Source: Acanthornis magna
Taxonomy: Eukaryota > Chordata > Aves > Passeriformes > Acanthizidae
DNA length: 64,000 bases
Assembly (NCBI GenBank): GCA_036785705.1
Contig: JAWUZG010000139.1
Location: 558,001-622,000 of the forward strand
Reading direction: 5' to 3'
Position numbers and translations under genes: made by a program. Under the pieces are notes generated by a model, which was given only the letters and a program-made list of their open reading frames with translations, searched no databases and had not been told where the DNA came from. This document shows, in pieces, positions 27,816 to 39,254 of the stretch (positions are counted from its first letter, which is position 1; the number at the start of each line of letters is the position of its first letter).

Positions 27816-27895
27816 GAATTCTTTGCTACAATTTCACCCCCGGAATTCTTTGCTACACTTTCACCCCCTGAAACCCCCTGAAACCCCCTGAAACT
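27816..27895. repeat. Short tandem repeats with C5 runs
   Basis: GAATTCTTTGCTACA recurs at 27816 and 27843, a 27-base period. Three CCCCCTGAAA units follow. The minus strand therefore carries four runs of at least five G, a possible G-quadruplex. Confidence 0.85.
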
Positions 27896-30800
27896 CTGCC
27901 TGAGTTGGGGTCAAAAGCACATCCAGCAGCTCCTTTGGAATAAGAGGCAATGGAATTGTGACAATCATTTTCCATTTTATTCCATTTCAACCACAGATAA
28001 AACTAACACCAATTTAATTAAACGATCTTGCATATATTGATCAGATTCTGAAATTTGCATTTAATACTAATAGCTGCAGTGGCTCGTAACATATTATATA
28101 GAATAAACAGGTTTTGAAGAGATTATTTGCTATGTTGGTGGTGGTTTTGTAAGAAAAGAAGCTAGTGGCCCTTTCTAAAAGCTTTGTAACTCAGGGTCTC
28201 CTAAATAATAAATGTCTGCCTTGAAAATAAGGCTGTCCCATGTTCCCTTGTGTCCTGGTGGTTAGGTCACGCGAAGCAAACAATTGAGCAAGCACACTGC
28301 ATAAGTCTGACAATAGATAGGTCCTTGGGAGCAGTTGTTCACGCTTTAGCTGTTCTTTTAAAAGAGCATGATCATTCTAATGTAAACCAAAGGTGTTTCT
28401 TTTTTCCTGCTCATACAAAAAAAACCACATCTGAGTAGTCCTCATGCTCCTTCTAATTATATGAGCTACTGATTTTGGGTTAATGTTCTTCGTTCCAATT
28501 CAGACTGTTCCTGTTAAGATGCAGCTGGCGTCAAAATGATCCTATCTTATGACTACTACTGTATATGATATAATTAAGGAGTAATCCCTTTCAAAATTGG
28601 TCATTAGCATTAGCTAGCAATTTGCTAAATTTGCTTCAAAAGGTTAATGCTACAGCTGTGGTAAACAATAACTAATTTCATGGGGATTTATTGCTGTTAA
28701 AAAGTATAATCAGTTTCTAATAGCAATACTTAATTTTTAAAAAAAACTGTAGATTGGTTGACTGCACTCGGATTGCTTACAATGGATATTTTCCTGGCAG
28801 ATGGGTAATCCTCTGTTAGTAATTTCAATTCTGAGTTCTCAGATTTAGCACTTCAATTATGCATTCTTCGTTTGTTTTATTAATTGTTTGGTTATATTTG
28901 ACAATGCCGAACTATACATGCATGCATAATATATGACATATTATTCATGAAATTTTGCAATGTGACAGGCTCTGGTTACTCATGAGTAATACAGCAACCG
29001 TCACATAATAAATAAAGTAAAGTGACTTTATGTAAGCTTGTTCTAAGTCCTTAAACATAATTATCTGAATTGTTGAAAGGAAATAAGTGTTGAAATTACT
29101 CTGATGCGTGATGTAGTAATTTGAGGAAATAAATTCTTATGCAATAGGTAGAACTCTTCTAAAGATGTTTATGAAAGGAACAAATGAGATAAATGGAGAT
29201 ATTCTGTGCTTAATACCAAGGCTGAAGGTGGCTGAGATTGGTGTGCTTACCCTTGCTGTAAATTTCTGCCGCTTTATTAACTGCAGCAGAACTGGATATA
29301 ATTACATAGGCATAGAATTTAGCCGGGAGGGAATATTGCTACTGTGTGGAGCTGAAGTTCTTGCAGGATAGGAAACACGTGACTGATGAATTCTGTGAGT
29401 TGCTGGAGAGCCTCATTCATGTCTCTGGTTTCATGTCTCTTCTGGTCATAAAACCCAATAACCTCAGCTCCCTCTCAGTGCCTTCAGATGCAAATATTCT
29501 GCCATGGAAATCTAAAGTAAACCTTTAGTTTGAATCAAACAAAATGAAAACAGTTTGCTGAGTTGCAGAGTCTCATTTCAGGTGACTTTGAGGTGTGTGT
29601 GGCAGGTGTGTGCTGCTCTGGTGCCTCGTGGGAGCTGTGTGTGGGTGCGTTCTTCCCTCATTCTTCACTCCTCCTGTACTGCCTGACCCCCAGATCTCTG
29701 TGTGCAGAGATATTCTGAATTTGGCAAAAGGCTGAGTCTGACCACAGAGTTTGCAGGTGACGGAGAAGGTGAAGTGACAGTCGCTGGAACTACAGCTCCC
29801 ACAGTTCTCCAGGGCTTGAGGATTGCAGGTTTTGCACTGAAGTTGTCTTTTTTGAAAAGTAACATTACATAAGGACTCAGGGAAATATATTCCAGTGCTT
29901 GCATTAAATGTTTTGAGGCTTTTGTTCCAAAGTACTTTTGTTTGTATTGAAAGTACCAGGAAAACACTTACATTTTCAAAATTAAAAAAAAAAAAAAAAT
30001 CCAGAACATTTCATTCTGTAAAGCATTTTGATGTATAAAAACTCCACAATTTTTCCTTAGGCTGCATGTTATTACACTAGTCTTGTTTTTAGTAAAATAT
30101 TTTTCAGTGATTTCTCACATTATATAGGGGTTCTGTATACAAAGAAGGAGAAATAATGGTTGCAGATAAATTTTTTCGCTTACTGAATTCCATAAAATGC
30201 ATACTCACCTTCTTTGCACTTACAGAGTAAAATTATTTTTAAAATTTCCAAATATTTTGTTAAATCTTCCTTCTTGTTGCTTTTTTCTTCCCCTCTAAAG
30301 CCCATATTAGCATTCCTACTTTAGGACTTTTACCAATTGTTTAAATTACAATACAATTTTGAGATAATTCAACCTCTAAATAGCAGAATTTAGTAGCAAA
30401 TTATCACCTTAAGTGAAATCACAGAAATCATTGATGCAATAATCCATTACACTTTTGTTACCAGTTTCTTGTTGGTTGTTATTCACCTGCATTACAGTCA
30501 GTAACTTCACAGGAGAAAAGCAGACCTCAGTAGAAAGAACATCAACCAACCTGGTCAAGGCTACCACCTCCAAATTTACAGTTTTTATTATATTTTTATA
30601 TTTATATTATATTCATATGCTCTGGACAGTTCCTCCAGCTTCATTTAGACAGGGTCAATAGAACCTAACCGTTCTTTTCTGGGTTTCTAGAGAGAATTAG
30701 AAAATAGTATCTGTTCATTTCCTTGCAAATCTCAACATTTTATCAAGACAGGAATGCATTACTGCAAAGAGTTCATTTGTGAAGCAGGTTCCACAGATTA

Positions 30801-32410
30801 GATTTAAAGATTTAAATAGGTATTTTTTTTGTGATTGTCATTTTTGTTTCCCTTTTGAATTGTCTTTAAAGACAAACTGGCAGCCTTGTAAATTAAATAG
30901 AAATTGTTATGTCTGAAATTCATGTGCATTCATTAATATTGGAAGTTAATGTTATAAAAATCTTCAGCCGTATCATAATCTCTTTAAGTGCTACTAATGC
31001 ATACTCATACTTTTCTTATGTTGTCTTCTGTCACTAAAAAGTAGATTCTGCTTTCATTTACTGTAGCTACAAACTACTGACAGCATAGCTCATTTCCGAG
31101 CATGTAAAACTGTAATTAAGATTGTGGCATGCAGTTTTGCCTCCCTGGTGCACTACAAAAAGAAAACTGACTTTCCCCAAAATTTCTTATCTGCAAAAGG
31201 AATTTTGGGACACTTTAAGAGAGTGCATTCAGTGACTTTTTATAATCTTTATTTCCTACTCCATTACAGAATTGCATAGACTAATAGCACTATTTTTTTT
31301 AAGCAGAACTAGATTCAGCTTGTGAGCGGTAAACCACAATTCAGTAGAAAAAGGTCTATGTGAAAATTCATTGCAAACATAAACAAGAATATCTCTGTTG
31401 ACTGCACTGGCCTTGTGCATTTCAGGAGACAGAGTAGTCTAAGAAGTCAGTACCTCAGTCAGGACAGATGGATGTATTTTACTCTCTTTTAGTCTCGTTC
31501 TATCAGCTGTGTGATTCAGCTGGCATCTGTGCTTTGGTTTTCATGCTACAGATCCTGTTATATCAGTTCCAGTGACACAGAAGTAGTAATTCATCTGTAT
31601 GCTGACTTTTCTGACACAGGTATGTTTGAGATCATGGAGGTGTTATTTTAAAGAGCACATTGTTACATTGGTCATGGAGTTACACAGCAGTGTCTGTTTT
31701 ACAGAGAAGTGTGTATGAATGAAATGCACTGTTACTATTGAATAATTAAGCTTCATTGTGGCAATTTTTACGTATGAAGAGTAGGAGAGGAGATCTGTCA
31801 GTAGCATCTGAATAATAAGTCTGAGATGTACCAAATGCCTTGTGGAAATGTGGTTCCTAGAGCTGTTCTCCCATGCTGAATTCTAAATATAGGCTTCTGA
31901 GATGGAGTAAAATCAGCATTCAAAGCATATTTGTGTTAGGGCTGTTAAAGGATTTACTTCCCATTCACTACCAGCATTTTTGCTCTCACATTTCTCATCC
32001 GTTTACCTACAGACTTACCACAGGGCTTCATTGTGTGCCCTCTTCTGTCACACAAATGTGCTGGCTAGCAGAAAACCAACCATTACTGTATTGATTTTCT
32101 TTCATGCCTGCAAGTCATGAAGGTTTTGTGATTAATATAAATCAATATTTGTGGTAGAGCAGAAAGTGACTTGCGTAACTGCTGATGAAAAAGAGAACAC
32201 TGAAACTTTCATTCAACATCATTTTTATCTGTAAATATTTGTCTTAATAGGATTTCCACTGTACCAGGCTTCATACTGTGAAGCAGGAAGTTTTTGGTGT
32301 GATATTGGCAGAATTTCTTCAGCTGTGACCCCCTACAATTTTAACACAATTTTAAAAAGAGCTAGAATCTAAGCTAGATACCCTGCTTCCTTATTACTTG
32401 TTAGAGGAGA

Positions 32411-32510
32411 GATGGGATGGGATGGGATGGGGATAGAATAGAATAGAATAGAATAGAATAGAATAGAATAGAATAGAATAGAATAGAATAGAATAGAATA
32501 GAATAGAATA
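32411..32510. repeat. (GATGG)n then (GAATA)15 pentanucleotide array
   Basis: GATGG units at 32411-32432 change directly into 15 perfect GAATA units from 32436 to 32510. The array abuts the CR1 3' end, where CR1 elements normally carry a short tandem repeat, so it probably expanded from the CR1 tail. Confidence 0.95.
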
Positions 32511-32609
32511 GATTATTTCAGTTGAAGTGCAATAATCACCTAGTCCACCCACCTGACCAAGGACCAACCAAGTCAAAGCTTGTACGTAAGGGCCTTGTCG
32601 AAATGCCTC
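32511..32609 (-). mobile_element. CR1 LINE 3' end, part 1
   Basis: The plus strand reads like the reverse complement of a CR1 3' UTR: a TTTCAGTTGAAGTG-like block, then AATCACCTAGTCCACC and CCTGACCAA. It is interrupted at 32609 by an LTR and resumes at 34000. CR1 is the dominant LINE of birds and reptiles. No ORF2 sequence is present. Confidence 0.75.
32605..32609 (+). repeat. Target-site duplication, left copy (GCCTC)
   Basis: GCCTC here is repeated at 33995-33999, directly bracketing an element that starts TGTGG and ends GACA. A sixth base (T) also matches if the element's own T is counted. Confidence 0.8.
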
Positions 32610-33994
32610 TGTGGTAGTTTTGCCTGGCCCAGTTTTTGCCAGTGGATAGGGTGGGGTACAAAGATGGCTCCTGCATGTCCTGAGTAAAGATTCTGGACAT
32701 TTCTCCACCATGTCCAGCAGAGCCAATCTCTGATGGCTCTGAAGATGATGGATATGCTGCTGGCCAAACCTGGGCCAATTAGAGATGTTAGTTACGCCTC
32801 TGTGAAAACATATTTAAGAAGAAATCAAAACAAGGTAAGCACGCACTTCTTTGTAGCCAGGGAAGGAGGAGGTAAAAATATGTGAGGGAGAACAACATGG
32901 AGGCACCAAGGTCAGTGGAGAAGGTGGGGGAGGAGATGCTCCAGGCGCCGGAGCTGAAAACCCTCTGCCAGCCGTGGTGAAGACCATGGGGGAGCAGGTG
33001 GTCCCCCTGCAGCCCATGGGGTCCAGGGGGATGCAGAGAACCCCCCACAGCCTGTGGGGAGGTGCCCACGCCAGAGGAGCAGGTGGAAGCCTGCAGGAAG
33101 CTGTGATCCAGTGGGAGTCCCAGAGACTGAGAGTTGCAAAAGCCTTGCAGGAGAGAGAAAGGCCTTGCTCCCGGGATGGAAACAGCCTGGCCTCGGCTTG
33201 GAAGTCTGCAGCCTGGAGAGAATCTCGGACAGCAGCAATCGGGCGGGGCTGCTCGTGAGATTGGACCCACGCCAAAGAAGTTCGCAGAGGACTGTCTCTC
33301 GTGGGAGGGACCCCCATGGCTAAGTAGAGGATTCTTTTCCCCTGATGGACTGACCCTGACCAAAGGAAAACCCCCATGCCCTGCCCCCACCCCGGAGCTG
33401 TTGGTTAGAAGGAAGGAGGGAGGGGGTGAGCTGAGAAACGGCCTTAATAGGGAGAGGGGTGAGCAGAAAAACAGTGTTTGTAGCAGAAGAATTGTGGCGT
33501 TGGACTGACTAAGAAAAGCCACATATCTTGCCCCAACCCGGATCTGCTGGTTGAATGGAAGGAGGGGGCGAATAGAGAAACAGTGTCTGTAGCAGAAGAA
33601 TTGTGATGGACTGACTTAAAGAAAAAACCCCACACCCTGCCCCTGCCTGGGAGTTGTTGGTTAGTTAGAAAGGTGGGAGGGGGTGAGCTGGGAAGCGGTG
33701 CCTTAAGAGGGAAGGGGGGTCAGTGAAGAAACGGTGTCTTGAGAGCTTATTTTTATCTCTGATTTATCCTCCGACTCTGTTAGACTAATAAATCACTTTT
33801 TTTTGCAACTTTAAGTTTCCCCGCCTGCTTTTGCCCTGAATCTAGTGCGTCCCCTTATCAGTGGTCTTATCTCAACTCATAAGTCCAGTGTTTTGTGTTA
33901 ATTTTCCCTCTCCTCTGCATAGCTGCAGCAGGAGAGAGCATAGAGAGCAAACGTCGTAGGTGCCTGGCATTTAGCCAGGGTCAAACCCACGACA
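32610..33994 (+). mobile_element. Solo LTR, avian ERVL-like family, 1.39 kb
   Basis: Begins TGTGGTAGTTTTGCC and ends AAACCCACGACA, flanked by GCCTC duplications inside a CR1. The two CR1 halves join sensibly if it is removed. The end resembles the inverted start of the family (GCCTGGC...GCCAGG palindromic ends). AATAAA at 33787-33792 fixes the plus orientation. The middle (33384-33750) has about three imperfect copies of a 110-147-base unit containing GTAGCAGAAGAATTGTG, and a G-rich segment lies around 32900-33330. No gag, pol or env is present, so it is a solo LTR left by recombination between two LTRs. The long minus-strand frame across it is a GC-driven shadow. Confidence 0.85.
33384..33750 (+). 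repeat. Tandem repeats inside the solo LTR
   Basis: Units begin near 33384, 33531 and 33640. Each opens with a CCCC(A/T)-CC-GG(A/G)-CTGTTGGTT-like block, and the first two contain GTAGCAGAAGAATTGTG. Lengths differ (about 147, 109 and 110 bases). Confidence 0.75.
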
Positions 33995-33999
33995 GCCTC
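33995..33999 (+). repeat. Target-site duplication, right copy (GCCTC)
   Basis: Matches the copy at 32605-32609 and marks the right edge of the solo LTR. Confidence 0.8.
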
Positions 34000-34175
34000 T
34001 TAAACCCTGACAGGCTTGGGACCTCACTACCTCTCTAGGAAAGGCTGTTCCAGTGTTTGACCCCCCTTTCAGTTAAAAAATGCTTGCTACAGTCCAGTCT
34101 AAAGCTCCAGATGAAGGGCATTAAATTGTTCCTTGAAAACTGAAAGAGTTGCACGTAGTGTACAGGTGCGAGGTG
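34000..34175 (-). mobile_element. CR1 LINE 3' end, part 2
   Basis: Continues the CR1 split at 32609: blocks like AACCCTGACAGG, CTGTTCCAGTGTTTGACC and CAGTCTAAAGCTCC match the reverse complement of the CR1 3' region. It fades out by about 34175. Confidence 0.75.
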
Positions 34176-34242
34176 AAAGAGTGTGCATAGTGATAATGCT
34201 GGGCTTTTTGCAGGCTAGAAAATTGCAGTCTTAGCTATATAG

Positions 34243-34285
34243 CTTATCTGCTCTTCTCTGTAATAGCAGGAGGAGAGCAGATAAG
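34243..34285. repeat. 12-bp hairpin with 19-base loop
   Basis: CTTATCTGCTCT at 34243-34254 pairs exactly with AGAGCAGATAAG at 34274-34285. Confidence 0.7.
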
Positions 34286-36223
34286 TATTTATACACCTAT
34301 TTTATATAAGTTCACCAGTATTTCCCTTTTGCTTTCCTCATGCGGGATTCATTTCAGTCTCTTTTTTACCAACCCTCTATAAAGAGATCAAAAAACAACA
34401 ACTGTAAACTTTGAAATTGTAATTAATAACTTAATCTATTAAAGGTATGTGTTCATATGCTACATGCATACAAGTACAGTATAAGAGTATTATGCAAGTG
34501 ATGGGGAAATGATTTTCACATAAAGTCTTTGTAGATATTATGGATGTGATTCATAGGTCAAATTGCAGCTAGAAATTATATTCTTCCTGTGCTCTTTTTT
34601 TCAAGAAAAAAATAAGCTATTGCTGTGGACTTGGTATATAATCATTTTAAGGCATGAAAGGATGTGTATGGATTTTGAAAACTTAGTTACTGGTTTTCAA
34701 AATGGAAGAAATCCAGAGCATGATCCTCTTCCACACTTTTTTCAGCTGTTTGTACAAATTCTGCACAGAAAACTGGCCTGCCACACATGTTGTAAAATAT
34801 ATACATATATTAGAAAACAGTTTTGCAATACTTCATTTTTCTCACTGTTATGACTGGATTTGTATCAACAAATCCACCTTTTAAAAGCTTCACATTGTAA
34901 GTATGTGAGTAGCTCAGGGAAAACAGGTCTCTGATATGGGCTAGTAACTGAGTGTACTGAAGTAAATGGTGGTTCTGTATCCCTTTAAAGTTTAAAATTA
35001 CTTAAAACTGTATTACAGCTAAATTAGCTATGCTTTCGGGGCTACATATGTTTTTATATTTCTAAGGAACACAGCATAGCAAATGGTCTAATCTGACTGC
35101 CACAGCCTGTCTTTGGACCTGAGTATGTGAAATGTCAGTGATCACAGTCACAGACTTTGGCAGTTTGTTGTCGATAAAAAGATGTACAGTCCTAAACAGA
35201 CATCAGTATTGTAACACACTGTAGAAAATCCCCATTTCAGTGTTGAGATATACAATTTTCAAAGTAAAGAAATCAAAAGGGGGAATGCTTCCATCCAGCC
35301 TGTCTACAGCATGAACTGACAAAGGGAAAAAATAAGTGATTAAATTTTGATCAACTTTATGCAGATGTTTGTATCAAAGAACTCTTTTTGAATCTTTGTT
35401 TCTTGGTATTAGAAATGGATGTTTGGCACAAGCTGGATGCATAGAAGTCAGACTGCTTGTATTTTTTGGTAGAATTAAGGCTGAGAAATGCAGGTGAATC
35501 CTTGGAAGTTAACATTGCATACACTGATGAGAATTGTAGAATGTGCAAATTATATGTTACACAAGATAGAGATTTCCTTTTGATGCTAAAGAGTTTTCTC
35601 TGGTGGTTCTTGTATTTATGTCATTTGTGTGAGTGTTGTGTCATTTGTATGAGTGTTGTAACAACTAGTGTGGCAACAATTTTGCTTGTGCTTGATTGCT
35701 GTCAAACTCAGTGTCCCAGAACCAAGGAATTTGCCTGATATTGACATGAGTCACTGGTTATCTGATGCAGAAACAAGGTTTGCATAAGTCCCAGCACTTT
35801 ACATCACTAGTTTGACCAGTAAATCATGTGTAGTTTCATTACTCTTGTTTTGTACTTGTTTTTTGAGACACTGGTATTCATCCCTGCCAACTGCTTGTCA
35901 GTCTGGTACTTTCTGAATGACTACCTTGTCTCCTACTTCTGAATAACAGCAGGGGCAGGTGGCTGCGTAGTTTCCAATCAAGAAGGAATGCTAATGAATT
36001 ATAAAGAACTTCTGACTTGCATTTAATAGCACCATGACATGTTATAACAGCCTGCCAAACACAACATTTCTTATAAATCACACTTCAAGGGACAAAAGTA
36101 TCCACCTCTCACATCTGAGGCCTCTGCAAAAGTCAGTGTTTGAAGATGACACAATTTGCTCCACCTTGTAAAGTACCCTCTTATGAGAAATGTTTCTTTC
36201 TTTCATGCACAAAATAAGATAAT
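34286..36223. other. No gene recognised
   Basis: AT-rich, with short frames only. A 20-base near-perfect direct repeat (TCATTTGTGTGAGTG-like) lies at about 35620-35660. Confidence 0.4.
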
Positions 36224-36967
36224 TTAACATTTTCTCGCTTCTCCCCAACCACAACGGCACTGAGCACTTTGTCTCATTTTAGGAAACACTCTATTGTTCT
36301 TTTGCAGGAAGAAAATCCATTTCAGGGATGGTGTTTGAATAATAATTGGCAGCATGCCTGAAGTATTGACATTGACATATTGACATTGACTCATTGGAGG
36401 CCAAATCTGAGTCGGGGTTAGCAGCTGTGCAGATAACAGGCACGGAGAAGGGAACCATTGAAATGGCCCCATCTTGATTTGTATCCGCTTTTGTCTTCTA
36501 GCTGTTTCAGAAGCACAGGTGTTCTTCACTCTGGAGCAGTGAATTGCGGGTCCTCTGGCCGTAACCTCACCTTCAGTGAGGGTCATCGGGACTTGGAACG
36601 GTGCTCTGGACTTGGTTGGTAAAGTGCCTGTTTTTCCATGGAGCACAGCTTCAGTCTCCAGGCAGGAAGAGGTGGGCAGGTGCGTGTGGAGAAGATGACG
36701 AATGTGCAGAGTTTCGGCAAAGTGGAACTTCCAAGCTGTTCGATACCTTGGCAAGGTAAGCTGCTTTCTCATCTCGCCATTTTTCTTGCCCGAGACTTCA
36801 CTTGCTATGGCCTGCCACGCAATATTTCCTAAATATTTCCTCCTGTTGTCTCTCTCCGCCTGGGTTGTACGCGGACTCTCTGGAAGGCTTGAGGCCAGGC
36901 CTGAACCTATGTCTTGGATGTTTTTGACCACTTGGAGTCCTCTGTGTTTTGAGGCTTCCATTGACAT
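36224..36967 (-). CDS. Hypothetical 247-residue open frame
   Basis: The longest open frame outside low-complexity, LTR and retroviral DNA. It starts at an ATG at 36967 (MSMEASKHRG...) and stops at 36224. It is hydrophilic, rich in Arg, Thr and Ser, and has no domain, signal peptide or repeat I recognise. A short RQKRIQIK basic patch is the only notable segment. Base composition is near neutral, and neither splice signals nor a neighbouring exon support it. It lies just outside the polypyrimidine tract. It may well be a chance frame. Confidence 0.15.
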   Translation of the reverse strand: MSMEASKHRGLQVVKNIQDIGSGLASSLPESPRTTQAERDNRRKYLGNIAWQAIASEVSGKKNGEMRKQLTLPRYRTAWKFHFAETLHIRHLLHTHLPTSSCLETEAVLHGKTGTLPTKSRAPFQVPMTLTEGEVTARGPAIHCSRVKNTCASETARRQKRIQIKMGPFQWFPSPCLLSAQLLTPTQIWPPMSQCQYVNVNTSGMLPIIIQTPSLKWIFFLQKNNRVFPKMRQSAQCRCGWGEARKC

Positions 36968-36989
36968 GTTCAGCCTTAGCACCTTCCTT

Positions 36990-37127
36990 TCTTTCTCTCT
37001 TTCTCTTTTTCTTTCTCACTTTCTTTCTTTCTCTCTCTCTTTCTTTGTCTCTCTCTCTCTTTTTTCTTTCATTCTTTTCCTCTTTCTTTCTTGCTTTCTT
37101 TATCTCTCTCTTTCTCTCTATCTTTCC

Positions 37128-37186
<59 letters not shown>

Positions 37187-37640
37187 TCCCTCATTCTCTC
37201 TTTCTCTCTTTCAATCTTTATCACTCTCTTAATCTCTCTTTCTATCTTTCTCTCCTTTTTTCTTTCCCTCTTTCTCTCTTTCTCTCTCTCTCTTTCTTTC
37301 TCTCTTCCCCTCTTTCTTTCTTAATTCCTCTCTTTCTCTCTTTCTCTCTATCCTTCTCCCTTTCTTTCTTTCTCTCTCTCTCTCTTTCATTCTTTCTTTT
37401 CCTTCCTTCCTTCCTTCCTTCCTTCCTTCCTTCCTTCCTTCCTTCCTTCCTTCCTTCCTTCCTTCCTTCCTTCCTTCCTTCCTCCCTCCCTCCCTCCCTC
37501 CCTCCCTCCCTTCCTTCCTTCCTTCCTTCCTTCCTTCCTTCCTTCCTTCCTTCCTTCCTTCCTTCCTTCCTTCCTTCCTTCCTTCCTTCCTTCCTTCCTT
37601 CCTCTCTTTCTTTCTCTCTTTCTTTCTCTCTTTCTTTTCC
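36990..37640. repeat. 650-bp polypyrimidine tract: (CTTT)n, (CCTT)n, (CCCT)n
   Basis: The plus strand is almost purely C and T. It has irregular CTTT/CTCT blocks to about 37399, near-perfect (CCTT)n from 37400 to about 37602, and an embedded (CCCT)n block at 37481-37511. The long Ser/Phe/Leu/Pro frames on plus and Lys/Glu/Arg/Gly frames on minus are artefacts of this repeat. Confidence 0.95.
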
Positions 37641-38960
37641 TCTCGTTTTCTGCCGTCTCCACACTTCCCTGAGGCGCCGTGGTGCCACAGGGGAGCCTGG
37701 CTTCCAATAACATTCCACGGCGTCAACACAGCCAGCATCTCCAGGGTGCCTGCCTGTGACACGGTGACAACACCGCCGTGTCACAATGGCCCCTGGCTTG
37801 GGCAAGATCCAGGGTGCCAGTTGGCCCTTGGCTGTGGGAGCGGCTGGCTGGCTGGCTGGGAGCTCCTGCCTGGCCAGAGGCTGGGGGAGAAGCGGCAGGG
37901 GCAGGGCGCACACAGTATTGTGGCCCCTTCCTCGTGTGCCCACGAGGCCCGAGGCTGGCCCTGCCGCAGGCCTGGTGGTACGCAAAGCCCACTGCTGTGA
38001 GGCCTTGGCTGTGCAGGTGACAGCGGTGTCCTGGCGTGGAGCATGGCTGCTCCAGGCCGGGGGGGTGGGGAGTGGGGGCCGCCTGGGGTGGGAAAGCGGC
38101 AGGGATGAGCCCTTGGCCTGCACACTGTGCTGCAGCTGCCCATGCCGCGGGAGACTGAGCCCCTGTGCGAGCGAGCGAAGGCAGGCAGCCCTCTCCAGCA
38201 AACAGCCAGGGCCCTGCCACCCCCTCAGCTCCCTGCAAAGGCCAGCTTGGGCAGCTTGGAGGCCAAAAGGGCAGTGGCAGGCAGTCTGCCGCTCCGACTT
38301 GTGTCTAGAGGTGAGGCAGAAATGTGCCATTTGGAGGGGGTGGGTGCCCCTTTCCTGCAGTCACAGCCACCCCGGGAGCACAGCCGGAGTTGGGCGGGGC
38401 ACGGGGGGAGGGAAAGCTGGGGGGGTGGGAAGGAGCAGGTTGCGCAGCAAAGCCCCGCCCCCGCCAAGAGGGCAGAATCATTGGCAAGTCACTCCTGGAG
38501 GCGCTTGAAAGCCCAGGGGGGCGCTTCCCGATGGAGGGAAGCAGGAGCCCGAGCACTGCCAGGGTGGCAGCACATAGGCTGGCGAGAGAAAGCGTGAGAA
38601 AGAAGCGGGCGGCTCTCTGCGGTCCGGCAAAGATGCAAACAGAAGAGGCTATGTGGAGAACACATTCTCCACGCACGCTACCTTCTCCGGGAGCTGCAAC
38701 TGCACGAGTTTTGTAAGACTAAAGCTGGGGCAAAGTGTTTCTCTCTCTCTCTCGCTCCCTCTCTCTCTGCACATTGTCCCCGTGTCCCGGTGCTGCCAGA
38801 ACATCGTAGCAGCGAGAAACATCCTTTGGAGATGAGCCTGCATGCTGCTATGCCTGCCGGTGCAGTTTGGATGTGAAATGCAGGGTGCACAGCAGCTCCG
38901 CGTTCTCCGGCACCTCACTCCGGCTTCTAGCCGCCTAAGACGCACCTTCGCCGGCTAGGC
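37641..38960. promoter_or_regulatory. CpG-island-like GC-rich segment
   Basis: Abrupt change from AT-rich DNA and the pyrimidine tract to GC-rich DNA with many CpG dinucleotides and GC boxes (GGGCGGGGC near 38391, CCCCGCCCCCGCC near 38452). Such segments often mark vertebrate promoters. From 38177 onward it belongs to the inverted-repeat arm, so a mirror copy lies at 63217-64000. The several overlapping long frames here follow from GC content. No specific gene start could be recognised. Confidence 0.45.
38596..38861 (+). repeat. 265-bp unit, copy 1 in left arm
   Basis: Starts GAGAAAGAAGCGGGCGG and recurs 385 bases downstream with few changes. It contains a palindrome (TGGAGAAC..ATTCTCCA), a (CT)n run and GTCCCGGTGCTGCCAG. 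The mirror copy in the right arm is at about 63316-63581. Confidence 0.9.
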
Positions 38961-38980
38961 GTTCTTAGCTCGCAAAGCAC

Positions 38981-39245
38981 GAGAAAGAAGCGGGCGGCTC
39001 TCTGCGGTCCGGCACAGATGCGAACAGAAGAGGCTACGTGGAGAATACATTCTCCACGCACGCTACCTTCTCTGGGAGCTGCAACTGCACGAGTTTTGTA
39101 AGACTAAAGCTGGGGAAAAGTGTTTCTCTCTCTCTCTCGCTCCCTCTCTCTCTGCACATTGTCCCCGTGTCCCGGTGCTGCCAGACCTTCGTAGCAGCGA
39201 GAAACATCCTTTGGAGATGAGCCTGCATGATGCTATGCCTGCCCC
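38981..39245 (+). repeat. 265-bp unit, copy 2 in left arm
   Basis: Same unit as at 38596; its palindrome is perfect over eight bases (TGGAGAAT..ATTCTCCA). The mirror copy is at about 62932-63196. Confidence 0.9.
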
Positions 39246-39254
39246 AGGCTTAGC

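Larger units (their letters stand above)
23359..32410. other. 3' UTR then intergenic DNA, no gene recognised
   Basis: AT-rich with short frames only. It contains a hairpin (27596-27649), a small tandem repeat (27816-27895) and an A run near 29982-29999. The stretch about 28,430-29,100 is rich in TAATTA-type words and could be conserved non-coding DNA, but I cannot test conservation. Confidence 0.4.

Noticed and set aside
32788..33522. 244-residue minus-strand frame
   Set aside because: Lies wholly inside the plus-strand solo LTR; GC-rich shadow with no known domain.
36949..38330. Very long frames over the pyrimidine tract (plus, Ser/Phe/Leu/Pro-rich; minus, Lys/Glu/Arg/Gly-rich)
   Set aside because: They are direct translations of CTTT/CCTT repeats, in which no frame has stops.
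37746..38716. Several overlapping 80-240-residue frames on both strands
   Set aside because: GC-rich DNA has few stops; no frame is recognisable and they overlap heavily on both strands.
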